From contig RFNO01000117.1 of NCBI GenBank assembly GCA_009927165.1, positions 1-64,000 of the forward strand: DNA of 64,000 nt, read 5' to 3'. The notes under the pieces are model-generated. The model did no database searches. It saw nothing but the letters and a program-made list of their open reading frames with translations, and was not told the origin of the DNA. The stretch is from Pseudomonadota bacterium. Lineage in GTDB: Bacteria; Bdellovibrionota; FAC87; UBA2466. Both the position numbers and the translations under genes were made by a program. Shown here piece after piece: positions 58,807-64,000 of the stretch (within the stretch, counting starts at the first letter, position 1; the number at the start of each line of letters is the position of its first letter).

Positions 58807-59042
58807 TTTTCCCTCGCTATGCCTAACCCAAATGTGATAAAGGGGCGCCTCAGTCTCGTACAGGACTGGGTTTCTGGCAAGTTCTCATGGGCGAAAAAAA
58901 CCCAGAGAGTGAATGCCATTCAAAAATAAAATGGAATTCAGTAACAGCTTGAATTGACAGGACTTTCCATTTGTAAGATTCTATATGGGGCTGAGCGTTA
59001 ATTAGGGGCAGCCGGTGGATGATGAAAATGAGCTAAGGGGAG

Positions 59043-60404
59043 ATGATGGAAGATCAAATGGTTGAAAATACTCAAGCTAAAACGGCCACCCAGCCGACGA
59101 CTGCCGAAAGCAAAGATATTTTTCAAAAGTGCGCTGCTTTTGAAGAAGCAAATCGTGTTCGCCAAATGGGCGTTTATCCCTATTTTCGCTCCATTGAAGA
59201 AACCCGTGGTAACGAAGTAGTCTGCCAGGGAAAAAACAAAATCATGATTGGCTCGAATAACTACTTGGGCTTGGCCCAAGACCGTCGAGTCATTGAAGCG
59301 GCTTGCGACGCGGCCAAAAAATACGGTTCTGGTTGTACTGGCTCGCGATTTTTAAATGGAAACATCCGCCTTCATGAACAACTGGAAGAGGAGCTTGCAA
59401 ACTTTCTTCAGAAAGAAGCCGTTCTTCTTTTTTCGACTGGATTTTTCGCCAATCAGGGTGCTTTAGCGACTCTTCTAGAAGAAGGCGATGCCATACTTTG
59501 CGACCGCGAAAATCATGCGAGTATTTTGGATGGGTGTCGTCAATCCGCAGCTAAGACTATTCCTTTTGCGCACAACTCAGCAGATGCCCTTCGGAGAAGG
59601 CTTGCTCGCCTTCCTAATACAGCTGGCAAATTACTTATCGTAGATGGCGTGTTTAGTATGTCAGGAGATATTGTGGACCTTCCTGCGATGACAAAAGTCG
59701 CAAAAGAGTATGGTTGCCGCATTTACGTGGATGAGGCCCATGCTTTGGGAGTACTGGGCCCAAAAGGCGAAGGAACAGTTCATCATTTTGGAATGAACCA
59801 AGACGTTGATTTAGTGATGGGAACCTTCTCAAAGAGTCTCGGTTCGATGGGTGGGTTTGTAGCAGGCCCCGAATATGTGATTGATTATTTAAGACACAAA
59901 GCTCGATGTTTTATGTTTACTGCATCCCTGGCCCCAGCGGTTGCTGGAGGAGTTCTAAAGGCTTTGCAGATTCTGAGAAGTGAGCCGGAGTTGATGGAGC
60001 CGCTTTGGAAGAATACAAGAAAAATGCATGAAGGCTTTAAGAGTTTAGGATTTCGAATTGGTACCACTCAGACTCCGATTGTGCCTATTCTGATTGGTAG
60101 CGAAGTAAAAGCTTTTATGTTTGCGCAAAAGCTTTACGAAGCGGGTATTTTTGCAACTCCCGCTGTGTTCCCCGCCGTTAGGTATGGCGAAGCCATCATT
60201 CGCACAAGCTACATGTCAACTCACACCGACCAAGAACTCGATTATGTTCTGGAGACTTTTGGACGACTGGGTAAAGAGATGGGAATCTTTGACGACGAGG
60301 CCTATACGGGAGGCACAAAACGAAATGGTTACGATTTTAGCAGTGCAAACCAACAAGATGATGAAGTTGTTCGAGGAGCTACCCGAGAAACTTCATCAAA
60401 CTAA
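59043..60404 (+). CDS. spt: Serine palmitoyltransferase / alpha-oxoamine synthase family PLP enzyme
   Basis: 453 aa; 'NYLGLAQDRRVIEAACDAAKKYGSGCTGSRFLNG', PLP Lys 'GTFSKSLGSMGGFVAG'. Confidence 0.85.
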   Translation: MMEDQMVENTQAKTATQPTTAESKDIFQKCAAFEEANRVRQMGVYPYFRSIEETRGNEVVCQGKNKIMIGSNNYLGLAQDRRVIEAACDAAKKYGSGCTGSRFLNGNIRLHEQLEEELANFLQKEAVLLFSTGFFANQGALATLLEEGDAILCDRENHASILDGCRQSAAKTIPFAHNSADALRRRLARLPNTAGKLLIVDGVFSMSGDIVDLPAMTKVAKEYGCRIYVDEAHALGVLGPKGEGTVHHFGMNQDVDLVMGTFSKSLGSMGGFVAGPEYVIDYLRHKARCFMFTASLAPAVAGGVLKALQILRSEPELMEPLWKNTRKMHEGFKSLGFRIGTTQTPIVPILIGSEVKAFMFAQKLYEAGIFATPAVFPAVRYGEAIIRTSYMSTHTDQELDYVLETFGRLGKEMGIFDDEAYTGGTKRNGYDFSSANQQDDEVVRGATRETSSN

Positions 60405-61437
60405 TCCTCATCTCGTTCCTCCTTTTCCGGGCAGTGTCGCTAAACTTCTAGGTCCGAAAGCTCCTTTTGCGAAGCGGGGTCGAGTTTCTCTTTTTATTGC
60501 TTACAAAAATGGTGAGCCAGCAGGGCGAATTGCGGCCATAGTGAATCGTGCTCACAATGAGTTTTATCAGGATCGAGTCGGATTTTTCGGGTTTTTTGAT
60601 TTTATAAATGATGTCGAAGTAGCTAGTCTTTTATTGAAAACTGCAGAGGACGAGCTAAAAAAACAAGGGTTACACTCAGCTCGGGGACCTTACAATCCCA
60701 GTATCAACGATGAGTGTGGACTCCTGGTTGAGGGTTTTAATTCGCCTCCCATGGTCATGATGCCCTTTAATCCCGATTATTATCAGGCTATTTACGAAAA
60801 ATTGGGACTCCAGTCAGTACGAAACCTCTATGCCTATTATTTGTCAGCCGATGTCCAGGTCCCGGAAAAAATAAATCGTGTTGTGGAAAGAGTAAAAAAA
60901 CGAAGTGGAATCGTTTTTCGCAATCTGCGTCTCAAAGAGCTCAACGAGGAATTAAAGATCATACAAGAGTTATACAATAGTACCTTAAAACGCAATTGGG
61001 GGTTCGTGCCAGTGGGCTACGAGGAACTTCAATTTGCAAGTGCTGATTTAAAGCAGATTGTTCAACCAGAATTTGTGATGATTGCAGAAAAAGAAGGGAC
61101 AGCGATTGGTTTCTCAATGCTTCTTCCCAACATTAATGAGTTTATGTTGAAGGCCAGAAAACATCGAGGCCTGATGCGTGTGCTGAGTTTTGTATGGTCA
61201 TTAAAAACAAAGAGCACTAAAGAGGCAAGGCTGGCAGTGTTAGGGGTAAAGCCAGAGTTTGAAAACTTAGGAATTCCCGCCGTCTTTTATTTTGAAAGCA
61301 TTCAAAGAGGAAGAAAAAAGTTGATCGGCGGGGAGTTGTCGTGGATCGAAGAAAGTAATCTACCAATGATGAGAAGCTTAGAGCTTATGGGGGCTTCCCG
61401 CTATAAAACTTATCGGATCTACGAGAAAACACTATGA
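60325..61437 (+). CDS. Acyltransferase-like (GNAT-fold) protein, candidate bacterial ceramide synthase
   Basis: ~370 aa; 'SARGPYNPSINDECGLLVEGFNSPPMVMMPFNPDYY'; start 60325-60361 overlaps spt; position between spt and an SDR reductase. Confidence 0.7.
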   Translation: MVTILAVQTNKMMKLFEELPEKLHQTNPHLVPPFPGSVAKLLGPKAPFAKRGRVSLFIAYKNGEPAGRIAAIVNRAHNEFYQDRVGFFGFFDFINDVEVASLLLKTAEDELKKQGLHSARGPYNPSINDECGLLVEGFNSPPMVMMPFNPDYYQAIYEKLGLQSVRNLYAYYLSADVQVPEKINRVVERVKKRSGIVFRNLRLKELNEELKIIQELYNSTLKRNWGFVPVGYEELQFASADLKQIVQPEFVMIAEKEGTAIGFSMLLPNINEFMLKARKHRGLMRVLSFVWSLKTKSTKEARLAVLGVKPEFENLGIPAVFYFESIQRGRKKLIGGELSWIEESNLPMMRSLELMGASRYKTYRIYEKTL

Positions 61438-62438
61438 AGATTTTGATCACAGGAGCTAGCGGATTTGTTGGGAGAAACCTGTTGTTACGTGTGGCCTCTG
61501 ACCCGTCCTACAGCGAGATAATTATCCCCATTAGAAACCGAGATAAATTAAAGAAGCAAGGTTTAATGGATGGTCTTGATTTCAAAAGTTCAAGATTTCG
61601 AATTGTTGAGACAGCGGCCCCCCAATGGGAAAATCTCCAAGATGTGAAAGTAGACCATCTGATCCATTGTGCAGGTCTTCTTTTTGCGCGGGAAAAGAGA
61701 GAATTTTTAGAAACAAATGTAAATGGAACATTAAATTTGTTTAGAAATACAAGTTTTGAGCGAGCAATCGTTCTTTCTTCCCAAGCGGCGAGCGGGCCTT
61801 GTGAGCCAGGGCAAGTTGCTAAAACCGAACGTGATGGAAATGTGCCAGTAACCTGGTATGGGCGCTCCAAACTTGAAATGGAAAAGCGCCTCCAAAAAGA
61901 ATTCGGGAATCGTAATTATGTGTGCTTGCGTCCGCCCATCATTTTGGGAGCGCGTGATTCAGCTACTTTACCATTATTTAAAATGGTTAAAGGGAGAATT
62001 TTATTTAAACCAGGATTGAAACTTAAATATTATAGCTATATTGCGGTGAATGACCTGGTTGATGCAATTCTAAAAACACTCAAGGCTCCGTTAAGCTACA
62101 GTGAACTCTCATTGAAAGAGTATTTTGTTGCCTGTGATGAAGTGATTACTGACGAGGCACTTATCACAACGGCTGCTTTAGCTGCGGATAAAAGGGGAGT
62201 GCTACTGAGAGTGCCCCAAACTCTTTTAAAGGGTATTGCTAAAGCAGTGGACGCAGTTCCATCGTGGCGAGAAGCAATTCCTTCGTTAAGTGGGGATCGA
62301 GCTCAGGAAATCTGGCCCGATCGGTGGGTAGTGTCTTCGCAGAAATTTGCAGAGCAATTCGCTTGGAAATCATCGCCTGATCTTCTTCAGACTCTGAAGG
62401 AAACTCATAACTGGTACAAAGAAACAGGCCAGATATAG
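61434..62438 (+). CDS. NAD-dependent epimerase/dehydratase (extended SDR), candidate ceramide reductase CerR-like
   Basis: 334 aa; 'MKILITGASGFVGRNLLLRV', 'YGRSKLEMEKRL'; ATG overlaps previous stop by 4 nt. Confidence 0.8.
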   Translation: MKILITGASGFVGRNLLLRVASDPSYSEIIIPIRNRDKLKKQGLMDGLDFKSSRFRIVETAAPQWENLQDVKVDHLIHCAGLLFAREKREFLETNVNGTLNLFRNTSFERAIVLSSQAASGPCEPGQVAKTERDGNVPVTWYGRSKLEMEKRLQKEFGNRNYVCLRPPIILGARDSATLPLFKMVKGRILFKPGLKLKYYSYIAVNDLVDAILKTLKAPLSYSELSLKEYFVACDEVITDEALITTAALAADKRGVLLRVPQTLLKGIAKAVDAVPSWREAIPSLSGDRAQEIWPDRWVVSSQKFAEQFAWKSSPDLLQTLKETHNWYKETGQI

Positions 62439-62470
62439 CTTCTTTCTTTCAGTTTGTTAGAATAGAAAAC

Positions 62471-63154
62471 ATGTCACTTTTAGAAGAGATTTTAACTGGC
62501 CGCACCGACTCCCACACAGAAGTATTTTCGGGAGGGCATCGAGTTCACCAAAAAGTAGTTCAGCCTCTCACCAAATTAAAAAATGCCGCAGCTAAAGCAG
62601 GGTTCGACTTGGCTATTTGTAGCGGTTTTAGAAGTTTTGATCGGCAGTTGATGATTTGGAATGAGAAAGTGAGTGGAAAACGCCCAGTTCCGGATTCCCA
62701 GGGTAGGGGGGTGAACGTGTCGGAACAGCCGCCTCAGGTGCTGATTGATCTGATCCTTCGCTGGTCGGCTTTGCCTGGAGCTAGTCGGCATCATTGGGGA
62801 ACAGATTTTGACGTGATTGATCAGTCTCGACTTCAACCCGGGCAGAATTTTCAGCTTATTCCCCAAGAGTTTGAAAAAGGAGCTCTCTTTGGTGACCTCC
62901 ACGAATGGCTGGATACAAACATGGATATTTTTGGATTTTTTAGACCTTACGAAAGTGACCGTGGAGGGGTAAGTCCTGAGCGTTGGCATTTAAGTTATGC
63001 GCCTCTAGCAAGTGACTATTTAAGCAAACATACTTTGGGGCAACTGACGAAAGCTTTGAATACGAGTTCTATGCTCTTAAAAAAAGAAGTCCTGTTGCAG
63101 TTACCGGAAATTTGGAAAAGATTTGTTATCAATACTGATCCCCCAAGAATATAA
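62471..63154 (+). CDS. M15 family D-alanyl-D-alanine carboxypeptidase (VanY-like)
   Basis: 227 aa; 'SGFRSFDRQLMIWN', 'SRHHWGTDFDVID', 'ERWHLSYAP'. Confidence 0.92.
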   Translation: MSLLEEILTGRTDSHTEVFSGGHRVHQKVVQPLTKLKNAAAKAGFDLAICSGFRSFDRQLMIWNEKVSGKRPVPDSQGRGVNVSEQPPQVLIDLILRWSALPGASRHHWGTDFDVIDQSRLQPGQNFQLIPQEFEKGALFGDLHEWLDTNMDIFGFFRPYESDRGGVSPERWHLSYAPLASDYLSKHTLGQLTKALNTSSMLLKKEVLLQLPEIWKRFVINTDPPRI

Positions 63155-63283
63155 GTATTGGACTATACAGGAAAAACACCAAAAATGCATGGTAACGCGG
63201 TGCCGCAAAATGTCTCTTGTTCCCGGTCTCCAAGATCCCTATAATGCCGCTCGAATCAAAAACATTTCCACAGGGGTTTTAAA

Positions 63284-64000
63284 TTGTTGTTACGCGGAGA
63301 TTTCTGGAAGCGGCCGGCCACTCTTAAACCTTATGTTTTAAAAATTAAAGATGGATTTTTATTGGGGCTCGCCCTGGCCCCTGAAAAGGGGGCTCCTTGC
63401 TCCAATTGTGTACGATTGTGGCTGAAGCAACGAAACATTGTGGCTCAACATTCCACTCTATCTGAGCTGACCATTCGCAGAGATTTAATTACCGAACTTC
63501 TAGCCGAAAACTCAGCCCACACCATTTACGAAATTTCTTTGGATGGTACCGCAATAAAAATGGAATCCCTGGTTTTTCCCCATCCGCAATGTACTTGTGA
63601 TCGTGGAAATTATTTGCCGCCTGAAAGCCTTTCAAAAAATACCAATTACGCTTTTTCACCTCTTTACCAAATTTTTTGTACTAGATTCGGAACCCCCGAT
63701 GGAAATCTGTGGCTCACTCGGGTAACCGGTGATTGTCCTTTGTCGGAACGACCATTGACGGTATTTGCAGTTGAAAAAGACAAGGAAGTTTCTCGAAAAA
63801 AAGCGGTAGATGAATGGATGAAAAAGGCAACATTAGCGGATCTTCCAAAGCGAATGAAACGCGGGGAGCTGATTGCTTCGGAAGTGCTTCAAACCGGGGA
63901 TTTGGAACTGTTGAAGCCATCGTCGCAAAGAGAAGTTGAGACAGCGGCTATGGGCGCTGGAAAGGATAAAGAAGAGGCAACATTAAATGCACTGGTTGAG
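63284..64000 (+). CDS. Truncated at window edge: TOMM cyclodehydratase-like (leader-binding zinc domain plus start of YcaO domain)
   Basis: Not in ORF track; TTG start with AGGGG RBS at 63272; frame open to the edge. 'APCSNCVRLWLKQR', 'VFPHPQCTCDRG', 'SPLYQIFCTRFGTPDGNLWLTRV', 'AAMGAGKDKEEATLNALVE'. Confidence 0.65.
   Translation, partial: MLLRGDFWKRPATLKPYVLKIKDGFLLGLALAPEKGAPCSNCVRLWLKQRNIVAQHSTLSELTIRRDLITELLAENSAHTIYEISLDGTAIKMESLVFPHPQCTCDRGNYLPPESLSKNTNYAFSPLYQIFCTRFGTPDGNLWLTRVTGDCPLSERPLTVFAVEKDKEVSRKKAVDEWMKKATLADLPKRMKRGELIASEVLQTGDLELLKPSSQREVETAAMGAGKDKEEATLNALVE

Noticed and set aside
1-64000. CRISPR arrays, IS elements, prophage or defence islands
   Set aside because: No direct-repeat arrays, transposases, integrases, or recognisable defence effector genes were seen

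Overview
This 64 kb window is a gene-dense bacterial chromosome segment with no IS elements, phage genes, CRISPR arrays, tRNAs or rRNAs that I could recognise. Gene content (a Bdellovibrio-type single-fold histone, a class I LysRS, a predicted ceramide cluster, many secreted proteins) suggests Bdellovibrionota or a relative; this is an inference. Ordinary blocks: ubiB/rnr, a complete MoxR-DUF58-Bat (aerotolerance) operon, ybeY/pgpH, rnc-era-der, mltG/ruvX, an ast-like arginine catabolism trio, Mrp-DUF971-YgfZ-ResB-CcsA, recO, and ugd-uxs. The items I would follow up first are: (1) a 62-aa bacterial histone gene with its own promoter, RBS and strong terminator; (2) an unannotated ~420-nt structured non-coding RNA (about 42750-43172) followed by two tandem intrinsic terminators; (3) a three-gene cluster resembling spt-bcerS-cerR, i.e. 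bacterial ceramide synthesis; (4) a gene cut by the right edge and absent from the ORF track that looks like a fused TOMM/YcaO cyclodehydratase; (5) a hairpin-rich leader upstream of a 495-aa secreted protein. All product calls come from reading motifs by eye; no searches were run.
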